Shown here: positions 23,412 through 31,263 of the stretch, piece after piece | Layout of the letters: every line of letters begins with the position of its first letter | How positions within the stretch are numbered: position 1 is the stretch's first letter | Assembly (NCBI RefSeq): GCF_002723955.1 | Contig: NZ_BEWN01000004.1 | Location: 310,001 to 374,000 of the forward strand | From: Gluconobacter frateurii | Lineage (GTDB): Bacteria > Pseudomonadota > Alphaproteobacteria > Acetobacterales > Acetobacteraceae | Reading direction: 5' to 3' | DNA: 64,000 nucleotides | Translations under genes and position numbers: made by a program | The notes under the pieces: generated by a model | What the model was told of the DNA's origin: nothing | Database searches by the model: none | The model's input: the letters and a program-made list of their open reading frames with translations, nothing else

Positions 23412-24002
23412 ATGAGCATCGCAACCAAAAGCTCGGGTGCCGTCGTCCTCGCCCCGACCTACACGCCTGCCACTGGCGACCTAAAGGCGCTGATCGCCGC
23501 AAAGCGCGAAGGATACCTCTGGCGGTCGGATCTTACGCCGGATCGTGTCCAAGCCATTCGCAAGCAACTCGCTGATGCGGAGCGTGCATCACTTCCCCCC
23601 AACCCTGTTGTCGTGGCGTCGTGGCTGATGAAACTCACAAAGCTGGTCACGAACGCGCCGGCAGAGCTTTCCCGCGATCTGGCGGAAGTGATTTTTGAAG
23701 TCTGTGGCGATATTCCGTCCGGAGCATGGAACCCGGAGAGCCGGTTAGCGTGGACGCGACAGCCAGACAGGAACGGCTACCCAGTTGGCTCGCGTTGGCC
23801 AGCACCCGGAGAGTTGCACACCCACCTTCGGCCCTTTGCCGATCGGATCAGGGACGAGGCTTCATCGCTCAAGGCCATGCTTGCCATGGTCGAAGCGCCC
23901 CCTGAGCAGCGCGAGCGATCCAAGCCGACAGATGCGGAAATCGCCGCCGTTGTTCGTTCTGCTCGGATGGCCAGGCAGGCGCTTGCCGAAGGTGCGGAGT
24001 GA
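23412..24002 (+). CDS. Hypothetical protein of the replication module
   Basis: A 196-residue protein starting MSIATKSSG, 2 bases after the previous stop. It is helical. PSGAWNPESRLAWTRQPDRNGYPVGSRWPAPGEL is the most distinctive stretch. Likely a replication-associated phage protein; no family could be named. Confidence 0.65.
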   Translation: MSIATKSSGAVVLAPTYTPATGDLKALIAAKREGYLWRSDLTPDRVQAIRKQLADAERASLPPNPVVVASWLMKLTKLVTNAPAELSRDLAEVIFEVCGDIPSGAWNPESRLAWTRQPDRNGYPVGSRWPAPGELHTHLRPFADRIRDEASSLKAMLAMVEAPPEQRERSKPTDAEIAAVVRSARMARQALAEGAE

Positions 24003-24011
24003 TAAAGGGTA

Positions 24012-24128
24012 ATGTACGAACCTCTCACGCTCTCTGACATACCCTTGAGAGCGCCGACGTTTGCCGCACAGGGCGCTCTGTGCATTCTACCGCCAGTGCA
24101 ACCGGAAGACGTTAAAAACGCACTGTAA
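24012..24128 (+). CDS. Possible tiny protein
   Basis: A 38-residue ORF (MYEPLTLSDIPLRAPTFAAQ...), with GGG just before the ATG. It follows the replication genes closely. Protein-like composition is the only support. Confidence 0.35.
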   Translation: MYEPLTLSDIPLRAPTFAAQGALCILPPVQPEDVKNAL

Positions 24129-24182
24129 GGCGAAATACGTTGCGCTTGCACAGGAGGTGAGTTACATTCGGTGCAGATACGA

Positions 24183-24214
24183 AAAAGGGACGGGATTGAG
24201 CCCCCGTCCCTTTT
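24183..24214 (+). terminator. Terminator after the replication operon
   Basis: AAAAGGGACGGG (24183-24194), 8-base loop, CCCGTCCCTTTT (24203-24214): a perfect 12-bp stem ending in T residues. The symmetry means it could work in both directions. Confidence 0.8.
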
Positions 24215-24342
24215 AATTCCACGAGCGTCTGAACCGCCTGTGGAAACACCTAACGCTACGTTAGCGCGAGAATCTTACGCGTTAGCAGCGGTGTCGGTCA
24301 AGGCGGTTCTTCATTTCTTTATCAGAAAGAAGAAGCCCTTTT

Positions 24343-24528
24343 ATGACCAAAAATAACCGAAAACCGTCGAAAAAACTGACTGATCTTGACGCGCAGATTA
24401 TCATCGCGCGTCTTGCAACGAAGGAATATCAGAACCGTATCGCGGCTGATTTTGACGTCAATCCAGGGCGTATTTCTGAGATAAAGACCGGGAAAGCGTT
24501 TCCTGATCTTCAGCGCCCTTGGGGGTAA
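24343..24528 (+). CDS. Small HTH protein
   Basis: A 61-residue basic ORF (MTKNNRKPSKKLTDLDAQIII...). YQNRIAADFDVNPGRISEIKTGKAFPDL is a short helix-turn-helix. It stands alone between two terminators, with a leader of about 130 bases. The role may be regulation of cargo or late genes; unproven. Confidence 0.65.
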   Translation: MTKNNRKPSKKLTDLDAQIIIARLATKEYQNRIAADFDVNPGRISEIKTGKAFPDLQRPWG

Positions 24529-24535
24529 TGGTTTG

Positions 24536-24562
24536 GGGCGGCACTGAATGCCGCCCTTTCTT
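24536..24562 (+). terminator. Terminator of the small HTH gene
   Basis: GGGCGGCA-CTGAA-TGCCGCCC followed by TTTCTTT: a perfect 8-bp stem 8 bases after the stop codon. Confidence 0.88.
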
Positions 24563-24646
24563 TATCCCAAAATACTAGCAGATAAATTTCGTGCGCTCAG
24601 GAATAGATAGAGATCACCAAGTATATTCCAGAAATAATAAATAAGT

Positions 24647-25543
24647 TTAAACCTTACAAGCGCCATGCCATTTGAATACTTTATCCGCTACATTTAATTG
24701 ATAATCACTAAAATTTCTTCTATCAATAGTAAATATAATATTTAACTCTTTCTCACCGTCATGGGTGAATTCATATACCTTATCATATTTTATATCCCTT
24801 AATAATTTACCTAATTCATTTTCTATGAGCTTCGCAGATTCATCATTATCTACTGAATACCTAAGTTTTTTACTTTCCCTGAGCGGTATTTTTTGTGATA
24901 TTTCTTTATTTTGGTTTTCTAGGAGTTTTAATATAATTGACTTCACTTCTCTCATTTCGTTTTCTATAAATTGGTTTTCAGTAATAACTCTTGATTCTGG
25001 AGATACTATGTCGTATGTATAGTGATGCATAAATGGTACATATGAACCGCTTCTGTATAGTTCTGAAGTATCTAATATTTTACTAGATAATTCATTTATA
25101 AATAATATTGTATCTTTGTAATTAAGATTTCTCGGGTATTCTATATATTCAATAGGATTTATATCAAATGGCGGTTTTGTTACACCATCCGTTATGATGA
25201 TAATTGGTTTCTTTGTTGATAGCCTAATTCCCGTCTCAAGCATTACATTAGGGTTGAGGTTGCTAAGATCGCATATTATTATCTCACATTCATAAATATT
25301 TTTGATTATTTTTGCATGAATCACATCTTTGCTTGGATCGACCCAGGCTGGTCTAGATTGAAATCCAGCTTTCTCGATTGCTGTATCAATGACCTCTTTC
25401 ACTAAGCTCCAATGAAGCTTCGTATAATCATCGGACATCGTAGAAATCGGCATGACAATGCCGCAAATACCGTTACCTACCTCATTCGCTGTTGTCTCAT
25501 TTTTCCGAGTTGGTTTTGGCTTGGGTACTTCGGTCATGCTCAA
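24647..25543 (-). CDS. TIR/nucleoside-deoxyribosyltransferase-like protein (candidate defence effector)
   Basis: A 298-residue protein. Residues 25-140 (GIVMPIS, then VDPSKDVIHAKIIKNIYECEIIICDLSNLNPNVMLETGIRL, then KKPIIIITDG) follow the TIR-like/nucleoside 2-deoxyribosyltransferase fold seen in bacterial stress and defence proteins; Asp92 and Glu103 are the likely key residues. The C-terminal half is Lys/Glu/Ile-rich and unassigned. The gene is strikingly AT-rich, antisense to the phage operon and alone, as expected of a horizontally acquired cargo gene. Enzyme activity, for example on NAD or nucleotides, is inferred only. Confidence 0.7.
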   Translation of the reverse strand: MSMTEVPKPKPTRKNETTANEVGNGICGIVMPISTMSDDYTKLHWSLVKEVIDTAIEKAGFQSRPAWVDPSKDVIHAKIIKNIYECEIIICDLSNLNPNVMLETGIRLSTKKPIIIITDGVTKPPFDINPIEYIEYPRNLNYKDTILFINELSSKILDTSELYRSGSYVPFMHHYTYDIVSPESRVITENQFIENEMREVKSIILKLLENQNKEISQKIPLRESKKLRYSVDNDESAKLIENELGKLLRDIKYDKVYEFTHDGEKELNIIFTIDRRNFSDYQLNVADKVFKWHGACKV

Positions 25544-25656
25544 AATTCCTTATTTCAAAACGTTACGGAATTAAAAGCGCATTATTAAATGTCTGTATAG
25601 ACAAGAAAATATTTTGTATCTCCGCTAAGAACTTAGATGTCGAGTAACGGCGCATT

Positions 25657-25680
25657 GGAAAAGCCGCCCCAAAGGGCGGC
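25657..25680 (-). terminator. Terminator of the 52-residue gene
   Basis: Minus strand: GCCGCCC, 4-base loop, GGGCGGC, then TTTT, 8 bases after the stop at 25688. Confidence 0.8.
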
Positions 25681-25687
25681 TATACAG

Positions 25688-25846
25688 TCAGGCCGGAAGG
25701 GGGCTTCTTTCGATCGCAGTATGTGAAAAAAGCCTCATGAAACGCTCTTTCCGCTCCCGCGCATATGTTGTCTTTGGCATGTAATCGTGGATCTCATACC
25801 ACATATCTGCATCTTCCTGAGACTGTGGGACGCCTGACCACCGCAT
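25688..25846 (-). CDS. Small hypothetical protein with its own terminator
   Basis: A 52-residue ORF (MRWSGVPQSQEDADMWYEIH...YARERKERFMRLFSHTAIERS). Composition is protein-like, and a good terminator follows at once, which supports a real short transcription unit. The ribosome binding site is weak (GAGGC). No family recognised. Confidence 0.5.
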   Translation of the reverse strand: MRWSGVPQSQEDADMWYEIHDYMPKTTYARERKERFMRLFSHTAIERSPLPA

Positions 25847-26141
25847 TGCCTCGCATTACAGCTTGCGAAAATGAGCTGGCCACTGATCTGACATTTAAGA
25901 TTTAAAGTGACAATCGAGAGCCACTTCAGGCAGCGATTGCTAGAGACTAAGCGTGAGGGCCACATGATTGTGGTAGGTATACCCGCCCGTGGAAAAGCTC
26001 GTTTTCCCTGCGAGGAAGGGGCGCCTTACTTGTCCTCTTCACTGCCGCATTCAGGCGCGGGACTTGGAAGTGGGTTGAGAGCCAGCCGGTGGAGTTTTGA
26101 GGCCACTATTGACGAAATCAATCAGGCTAGGAGCTCGATCT
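25847..26141. other. No supported gene
   Basis: Nearly 300 bases between two minus-strand cargo genes. A plus-strand frame (25907-26161) is open but has no ribosome binding site and atypical composition. Nothing else is clear. Confidence 0.35.
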
Positions 26142-26498
26142 CTAAGGTCCGGTGGTCCTAGGGGTCATACTTGCTATAAGCTCGAACTCTAAAATTGCTA
26201 TTGCGTATGGAAGCAACACCCAGAAAATGGCCATACCAAACTTTCGTCTCCGAAATGCGAAGCTCGCGCAGGGGCCGGAGAGAATTCCCGCAGCGATAGG
26301 CACGTACGGAATAGTATGCAGCGCTAACGAGCTCAAAAAGTAACTTTGCGGCTCTATATCGGAAACGGCTAGTAAAAGCCCCGTCAGACCACCAAACCAT
26401 AGAGGAAGAGTAAGGATATTTGCCGCGTAGGACAGAAATAAAACCGTCCAGAAGCCCGGACTCCGGAGCCATTCATGGCGCACTTGGACGACTTTCAT
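26142..26498 (-). CDS. Small integral membrane protein
   Basis: A 118-residue protein with about three hydrophobic segments: FWTVLFLSYAANILTLPLWFGGLTGLLLAV, LALHTIPYVPIAAGIL and MAIFWVLLPYAIAILEFELIA. A basic loop (FRRRKFG) lies between the second and third. No family recognised; a cargo gene beside HicAB. Confidence 0.65.
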   Translation of the reverse strand: MKVVQVRHEWLRSPGFWTVLFLSYAANILTLPLWFGGLTGLLLAVSDIEPQSYFLSSLALHTIPYVPIAAGILSGPCASFAFRRRKFGMAIFWVLLPYAIAILEFELIASMTPRTTGP

Positions 26499-26536
26499 GA
26501 TTGACCGTTTGGCACGTTATAAGATCTCGTCATTTA

Positions 26537-26668
26537 TTATTTAGCGCGCTTTGGCCGGCACTCGAAGCAGTAATGCAGATCCCCGTTCGGGCGCTCAACA
26601 CCAAATGGCGCGCCCTTCCCGCACTTGCAGCAGTCGTAGACCCAGCCTGATTTTGTTTTCTGGGTCAT
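26537..26668 (-). CDS. Zinc-ribbon peptide, third gene of the hicAB operon
   Basis: A 43-residue ORF. Two Cys pairs (CCKCG and CFEC, 20 residues apart) suggest a zinc ribbon; the rest is basic. Its ATG overlaps the hicB stop by 4 bases (ATGA), so it should be translated with the toxin-antitoxin pair. No known role for such a gene with HicAB comes to mind. Confidence 0.6.
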   Translation of the reverse strand: MTQKTKSGWVYDCCKCGKGAPFGVERPNGDLHYCFECRPKRAK

Positions 26669-27060
26669 GCGCTGAGTGCCAGTTTTGCAATCATGCTGGA
26701 ACGACTTTCACCCGCCTCTTTAGCTACGCGGTCAAGGCGAGCAATAACGCGCCGAGGTAGCGTGATATTCACGCGCTCGAACTTCTCATCCAGCAGCGCC
26801 GGATCAATATCCACAAACCCCCAGATCCATTCAGAGCCCGACCACTGCCCCGTGGCGCGGAGCGTATCGAGATCGCTCGGCGCCGGAACGGCGTTGCAAT
26901 TATCAAGCGCGTCTTCGATCCAGAGCGCCATTGCTTCCTGAGCGTTGTCGATTGCTTCGTTGAACGTATCGCCAGCGGAGAAGCAGCCTGGAAGATCAGG
27001 CACGATCACACCGAATGCTTGGGTATCTGATCCGCGCTCAATCACGATTGGGTATCTCAT
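26665..27060 (-). CDS. hicB: HicB-type antitoxin
   Basis: A 131-residue protein. The N-terminal HicB domain (YPIVIERG, FGVIVPDLPGCFSAGDTFNEAIDNAQEAM) neutralises the toxin. The C-terminal ribbon-helix-helix (VNITLPRRVIARLDRVAKEAGESRSSMI) should bind the operator upstream of hicA. It lies 19 bases after hicA, so the order is toxin first, as usual for HicAB. Confidence 0.93.
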   Translation of the reverse strand: MRYPIVIERGSDTQAFGVIVPDLPGCFSAGDTFNEAIDNAQEAMALWIEDALDNCNAVPAPSDLDTLRATGQWSGSEWIWGFVDIDPALLDEKFERVNITLPRRVIARLDRVAKEAGESRSSMIAKLALSA

Positions 27061-27079
27061 TTTCGGCCTTTCAGCCGGG

Positions 27080-27262
27080 TTATTTCAACCCGGCCTGTTT
27101 TCTGATTGCTGCCACCAAACCTTTTCCGAGGTCTTTTTTAGGGTGGGGGACTGTGATCGAGTGTCTATGGTCCTTGTGGCGGAATATGTGATGTGATCCC
27201 CGGCATCTGACTTCTTCCCATCCTGCTTTTTTCAGCTCTCGGATTAGTTCGGCGCTGTTCAT
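27080..27262 (-). CDS. hicA: HicA-type mRNA interferase toxin
   Basis: A 60-residue protein of typical length. The double-stranded RNA-binding-like fold is recognised from LIRELKKAGWEEVRCRGSHHIFRH, with the catalytic His in GSHHIF, and from HSITVPHPKKDLGKGLVAAIRKQAGL. It cleaves mRNA when not bound by HicB. In a prophage it may stabilise the element or abort infection by other phages. Confidence 0.93.
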   Translation of the reverse strand: MNSAELIRELKKAGWEEVRCRGSHHIFRHKDHRHSITVPHPKKDLGKGLVAAIRKQAGLK

Positions 27263-27270
27263 GCATTATC

Positions 27271-27321
27271 AATACACACTATACACACCGAATGCAAGAG
27301 GGAATGTGTATGATGTGTATT
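27271..27321. promoter_or_regulatory. Inverted-repeat operator upstream of hicA
   Basis: AATACACACTATACACA (27271-27287) and TGTGTATGATGTGTATT (27305-27321) form a 17-base inverted repeat with two mismatches. Each arm itself holds two copies of ATACACA. It lies 9 bases upstream of hicA and is the likely HicB binding site. Confidence 0.75.
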
Positions 27322-27386
27322 CAATCCGCCGGAGTGCTCGCGTTTTCTCCTTGTACAGCCACCCTCGCCTGTACTAAGATTCTGCC

Positions 27387-28037
27387 ATGCCAAAAGCCCT
27401 GACATCCCGCGACGGACTCGCCGAAACCGTCCGCCAGTTTTCCACTCCGAAGCAGACGCGAAAAACGGCGTTCGTTTTGCCGAGGGCAGAGGATAATTCT
27501 CCTACGGTCGAGCGGATGGCGAAGCAGGACTACGAGACAGTCGGGTCCGGAAAGAAGGTTCGACGAGCAAAAGCTACCGTCGTGAACACGCTTCACATGG
27601 CGGGGGATATTACCGGGGATGACGTTGCCTCGGCCAAGAAGTGGCAGCGTGAATACGATCTGGCCCGTAATGGATATTTCGAGGCCCTGCCCGCTTCCGA
27701 GCGTCGCAAGGTTGAGCAGGAAGAGGCGTTGAAGCATGACGCCGTTTCGTGGCTGATTTTTCGCGGGCGTGCGAGTGCGCATCTTCGGGAAGTGTCTAAC
27801 TCGCTCGGGCTTTGCTCGTTCAAGATCCTGAATTGGATGTTGGTGCAGGAGCTGTCGCTTTCTGCGATGGGGGCCCTTCTCTATCCGGGCGTCAGCCGTG
27901 CGCAAGCAAGCCACAAAGTGTCTGGCCGATGCGCTCACGTTCTTCAGCAGCTTACGGAGTTTTACGACCTGAAGCGCAGTGAACGACGAGCGGATCAGAG
28001 GTTGGAGAAAGTGCTTGTACCTGTGTCACAGATGTGA
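27387..28037 (+). CDS. Hypothetical phage protein, possible late regulator
   Basis: A 216-residue protein. The N-terminal half is basic and likely flexible. The C-terminal half has LGLCSFKILNWMLVQELSLSAMGALLYPGVSRAQASHKVSGRCAHVLQQLTEFYDL, which looks like a DNA-binding or sigma-like helical domain reminiscent of DUF6456-type proteins. It reads away from hicA. Function uncertain. Confidence 0.6.
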   Translation: MPKALTSRDGLAETVRQFSTPKQTRKTAFVLPRAEDNSPTVERMAKQDYETVGSGKKVRRAKATVVNTLHMAGDITGDDVASAKKWQREYDLARNGYFEALPASERRKVEQEEALKHDAVSWLIFRGRASAHLREVSNSLGLCSFKILNWMLVQELSLSAMGALLYPGVSRAQASHKVSGRCAHVLQQLTEFYDLKRSERRADQRLEKVLVPVSQM

Positions 28038-28095
28038 GATTGTTTTTCCACGCTGCGACACTTGCGCCTAGCGTCATTACCGGACAATCGAGCTC

Positions 28096-28416
28096 ATGCT
28101 GTCACCCATCCAGACTGGATCTGTGGTGTGGTGGCGCAATGGGCGTTATCTCGTAGCCTCGGTTACAGATCGAAGCGTTGCAATTTGTCCGATTGAGATT
28201 GATCCCTGCCCTCGCCATCGTGCGGATGTGGCGCCGGATTGGTTCGAAGCGCTCAATCTTCGGATTGATAGCGGTTCTGTAATCAGGTGCGTACCGTTCG
28301 GCGTTCCAGTTTCGTCGGTCGTTTTGGCTGGTGGATTGGCTTTCAATACCTTGATGGCGCGGGTTCAACTGGGGATCTCGAAAGAGGTTCAGGCGCGGGC
28401 TTTTGAAGATGCTTAA
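28096..28416 (+). CDS. Hypothetical phage protein
   Basis: A 106-residue mainly beta protein (IQTGSVVWWRNGRYLVASVTDRSVAICPIEI...). The opening resembles small SH3-like/PemK-like barrels, but key motifs of toxins are not evident. It reads with the preceding gene. Confidence 0.55.
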   Translation: MLSPIQTGSVVWWRNGRYLVASVTDRSVAICPIEIDPCPRHRADVAPDWFEALNLRIDSGSVIRCVPFGVPVSSVVLAGGLAFNTLMARVQLGISKEVQARAFEDA

Positions 28417-28516
28417 CCCCAAGAAATAACGCTCTGTTATTCTGGGGGTCGGCATAATGAAGGCCAAGAATAACTATTTTAGAGCCCTAAAACCCCAAGA
28501 ATAATGTTTATTCTTC
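28417..28516. repeat. Cluster of CCAAGAATAA repeats before the second recombinase
   Basis: CCCCAAGAAATAAC (28417-28430) pairs with GTTATTCTGGGG (28436-28447). Further copies are CCAAGAATAAC (28464-28474) and CCCCAAGAATAATG (28493-28506), the last followed by TTTATTCTTCC in inverse orientation. It may be binding sites for a regulator, a recombination site for the adjacent recombinase, or a pac/cos-type signal next to the terminase genes. Confidence 0.6.
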
Positions 28517-28603
28517 CGCTGGTTTTTGAGGGTGGTGACTGCTTGTTTTCCGCAGTTTCTCAACGGTTTTTAGAGATCAGGCATTTTCAGGGTTTTTGAA
28601 GAC

Positions 28604-29437
28604 GTGGAAAAATGCCCGATCTCTCCCGACGAAAGGCTCGTCAAATCGTGGCTCCGCGGGCGCTCAAAATGCACTGAGGCTGCGTACCGATCTGACCTCT
28701 CCGGATTTGCTTCTGCCGTCGGTAAGCCGCTCGCTGACGTGACGCTTGAAGACGTTCAGGATTGGTACGGCTCACTCGCCGGCGCTGAAGCTTCTAAACG
28801 GCGCAAGCTCGCAGCAGTAAAATCCTGCCTGCGGTTCGCTGCTGAAAACAGGTTCATCGAACACAACGTCGCCTCTCCGGTCCGTCCTGCCAAAGTCCAG
28901 GAGGATTTGCACGAGCGGATCCTGTCCGAAGCGGAAGTGCTTGGGATGATCGAGGGAGAAGACGACGCGCGCCGAAAGGCAGTGCTGCGAACGCTTTATC
29001 TGATGGGGCTGCGAAACGCTGAGGCCTGCGGGCTGACATGGCGCGATCTCACTCGGAAGAAACAAGGCGGCACGGCGTCGATCTTTGGCAAAGGTGGCAA
29101 AACCCGGCACGTCTCCGTACCGGCCTCGCTCTGGCGACAGTGGGAAGAGACGCGGGTTGATAAGCGGGCTGATGCTCCGGTTCTGATCGGAGTTGATGGG
29201 CGCGCGCTCAATCACGAGGCAATCAGCCGTATCGTGAAGCGGGCTGCAAAGCGTGCCGGCATCGCGGCGCCTGTCACGCCTCATTGGTTGCGACATGCTT
29301 GTGCATCACACGCTTTGGACAATGGCGCACCGCCTCATGTGGTGCAGGCCATGCTCGGCCATTCATCGCTCGCCACAACGACGCGCTATGCGCATGTCCG
29401 GGACGGCGAAGGAACGGGCGACTGGTTGAAGGGATAA
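28604..29437 (+). CDS. Second tyrosine recombinase, XerC/D-like
   Basis: A 277-residue protein from GTG at 28604. The N-terminal SAM-like domain has the XerC-like WYGSLAGAEASKRRKLAAVKSCLRFA. Catalytic residues are Arg137 (GLRNAE), Lys163/166 (GKGGKTRHV), His227-x-x-Arg230 (HWLRHA), His253 (LGHSSL) and Tyr262 (TRYAHV). All are intact. It lies 4 bases before terS, far from the attachment site, so it is not the integrase. Possible roles are resolving phage genome multimers or using a site within the repeats upstream. Confidence 0.85.
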   Translation: MEKCPISPDERLVKSWLRGRSKCTEAAYRSDLSGFASAVGKPLADVTLEDVQDWYGSLAGAEASKRRKLAAVKSCLRFAAENRFIEHNVASPVRPAKVQEDLHERILSEAEVLGMIEGEDDARRKAVLRTLYLMGLRNAEACGLTWRDLTRKKQGGTASIFGKGGKTRHVSVPASLWRQWEETRVDKRADAPVLIGVDGRALNHEAISRIVKRAAKRAGIAAPVTPHWLRHACASHALDNGAPPHVVQAMLGHSSLATTTRYAHVRDGEGTGDWLKG

Positions 29438-29441
29438 GACT

Positions 29442-29954
29442 ATGGCGGACCTGACGCCAAAACAGGCGCGGTTCGTCGAGGAATACCTTGTCGATCTGAA
29501 CGCGACACAAGCTGCGTTGCGTGCTGGATACAGTCAAAAGACGGCAGCTAAGATCGGATCTGAAAACCTCCAGAAACCAGAAATTCAACATGCGATTTCT
29601 GAGGCGCAAGCTCGACGGTCCAAGCGAACGGAAATCACTCAGGATCGAGTGGTACAGGAGCTGGCTAAGTTAGGCTTCGGGGACATTCGCGCAATCTTTT
29701 CTGAGAATGGCTCCCTCAAATGTCCGACAGACATGGATGAGGATGCTGCGGCCCGGATCTCCTCGATCGAGGTGGTGGTTAAGCCAGTCCCGGGAACGCA
29801 AGGGCAAGAAGTCGAGCATGTCGCCAAGATTAAGTTGTGGGACAAGCTCGGTGCACTGACGCAGCTTGGGAGGCATCTCGGCATGTTCAAAGACAAGCTT
29901 GAGACGTCTGGAGAAATCGGCATCAACATCACATCGGACGACGACGCGCTGTAA
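29442..29954 (+). CDS. terS: Terminase small subunit (Terminase_2 family)
   Basis: A 170-residue protein. The N-terminus LTPKQARFVEEYLVDLNATQAALRAGYSQKTAAKIGSENL is the classic Terminase_2 DNA-binding region. It recognises phage DNA and starts packaging with TerL, which begins 2 bases after its stop. Confidence 0.93.
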   Translation: MADLTPKQARFVEEYLVDLNATQAALRAGYSQKTAAKIGSENLQKPEIQHAISEAQARRSKRTEITQDRVVQELAKLGFGDIRAIFSENGSLKCPTDMDEDAAARISSIEVVVKPVPGTQGQEVEHVAKIKLWDKLGALTQLGRHLGMFKDKLETSGEIGINITSDDDAL

Positions 29955-29956
29955 TT

Positions 29957-31249
29957 ATGGTCGCCACATTGAACCCCGCACAGGCCGAAGCAAACCGGCT
30001 GCTGGGTTCGCCTGCGACACACATTCTGCTGCGTGGCGGGTCTCGGTCGGGCAAGACGTTTTTGCTGGTGCGGGCCATTGTGATCCGGGCCGTCAAAGCC
30101 CCCGGTTCGCGGCACGGGATTTTCAGGCACCGGTTTAACGCCCTCAAAGCGACGGTCATCAACGACACCTTCAAGAAGGTGATGCGCCTCTGCTTTCCGG
30201 ATCTGCCCTACACGCTGAATCAGACTGACTGGTACGTTCGGTTTCCCAACGGCTCAGAGATTCTGTTTCACGGGCTGGACAGTTCGGATCGTACTGAAAA
30301 AATTCTCGGTCTGGAATTCGCCACCGTTTACATGAACGAGGCGAGCCAGATCAGTTATGCGGCACGAAACATGCTGCTGACGCGACTGGCACAGAGAACG
30401 TGCCTGGCGCCGAAAGAGTATATCGACGCGAACCCGCCCACGACGTCTCACTGGCTGTACGGGGTATTCGAGCGCAAGGTCGAACCGAAATCCGGGCAAC
30501 CGCTTCCGAACCCGGAGGCGTATGCGACGATGCAGATCAACCCGGACGCAAACCGGGATAATCTGACGCCGGAATATCTAGCCTTTCTTGAGGGGCTTCC
30601 TGAGAAAGAGCGGCAACGCTTCCTCCACGGCAACTACCAGACCGCCATTGAAGGCGCGCTCTGGACGCTGGATCGGATCAAGCGGGATACGCCTGTAGCG
30701 GATGCGAACCGGGAGGAAATCCTTTCCCGGATGCAGCGCATTGTCGTGTCGGTCGATCCGTCGGGATGTGCCGGCGAGGAAGACAAGCGCTCTGACGAAA
30801 TTGGCATCTCTGTTTGTGGACTGGACCGTGACGATGTGGGGCATGTTCTTGCCGATCTGACGGGACGTATGGGCCCTGCTCAGTGGGCGAAAGCCGCCCT
30901 TGATGCGCTGGATCTCTGGAAAGCTGACCGGATCGTTGCTGAAAAGAACTTCGGCGGCGCGATGGTGGAGAACACAATCCGTGCGGTTCGACCGACTGCG
31001 CCCGTGAAGTTGGTGACAGCATCCCGCGGCAAGGCTGCTCGGGCTGAGCCTGTGGCTGCGCTCTATGAGCAAGGCAAGGTTGTCCATCACGGGCGGTTTC
31101 CTGATCTGGAAGACCAGATGTGCCAGTTCTCAGCGGCTGGCTATCAGGGCTCGAAATCACCTGACCGGGCTGATGCGATGGTCTGGGGCATTACCGAATT
31201 GATGTTGGGGACAGATCCGGTTTTTGACGGGTCGTATAGTTGGGTCTGA
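29957..31249 (+). CDS. terL: Terminase large subunit
   Basis: A 430-residue protein. Walker A is GGSRSGKT (27-34), and the Walker B-like ATVYMNEASQ follows near residue 110. The C-terminal RNase H-like nuclease begins at VVSVDPSGC (first Asp) and includes DRIVAEKNFGG and SPDRADAMVWG. It is the ATP-driven DNA pump and headful or cos nuclease of the phage. Confidence 0.94.
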   Translation: MVATLNPAQAEANRLLGSPATHILLRGGSRSGKTFLLVRAIVIRAVKAPGSRHGIFRHRFNALKATVINDTFKKVMRLCFPDLPYTLNQTDWYVRFPNGSEILFHGLDSSDRTEKILGLEFATVYMNEASQISYAARNMLLTRLAQRTCLAPKEYIDANPPTTSHWLYGVFERKVEPKSGQPLPNPEAYATMQINPDANRDNLTPEYLAFLEGLPEKERQRFLHGNYQTAIEGALWTLDRIKRDTPVADANREEILSRMQRIVVSVDPSGCAGEEDKRSDEIGISVCGLDRDDVGHVLADLTGRMGPAQWAKAALDALDLWKADRIVAEKNFGGAMVENTIRAVRPTAPVKLVTASRGKAARAEPVAALYEQGKVVHHGRFPDLEDQMCQFSAAGYQGSKSPDRADAMVWGITELMLGTDPVFDGSYSWV

Positions 31250-31263
31250 CCCAGTGAGGCTTT

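Noticed and set aside
25907-26161. 84-residue plus-strand frame in cargo zone A
   Set aside because: No ribosome binding site, unlikely composition, and it overlaps the end of a convincing membrane protein gene.
28417-28516. CRISPR array
   Set aside because: The repeats here are only 8-12 bases, irregularly spaced and in both orientations; no regular repeat-spacer array was found anywhere in the window.
30578-31160. Minus-strand frames opposite terL
   Set aside because: Antisense to the conserved nuclease domain of terminase; no ribosome binding site or family motif.
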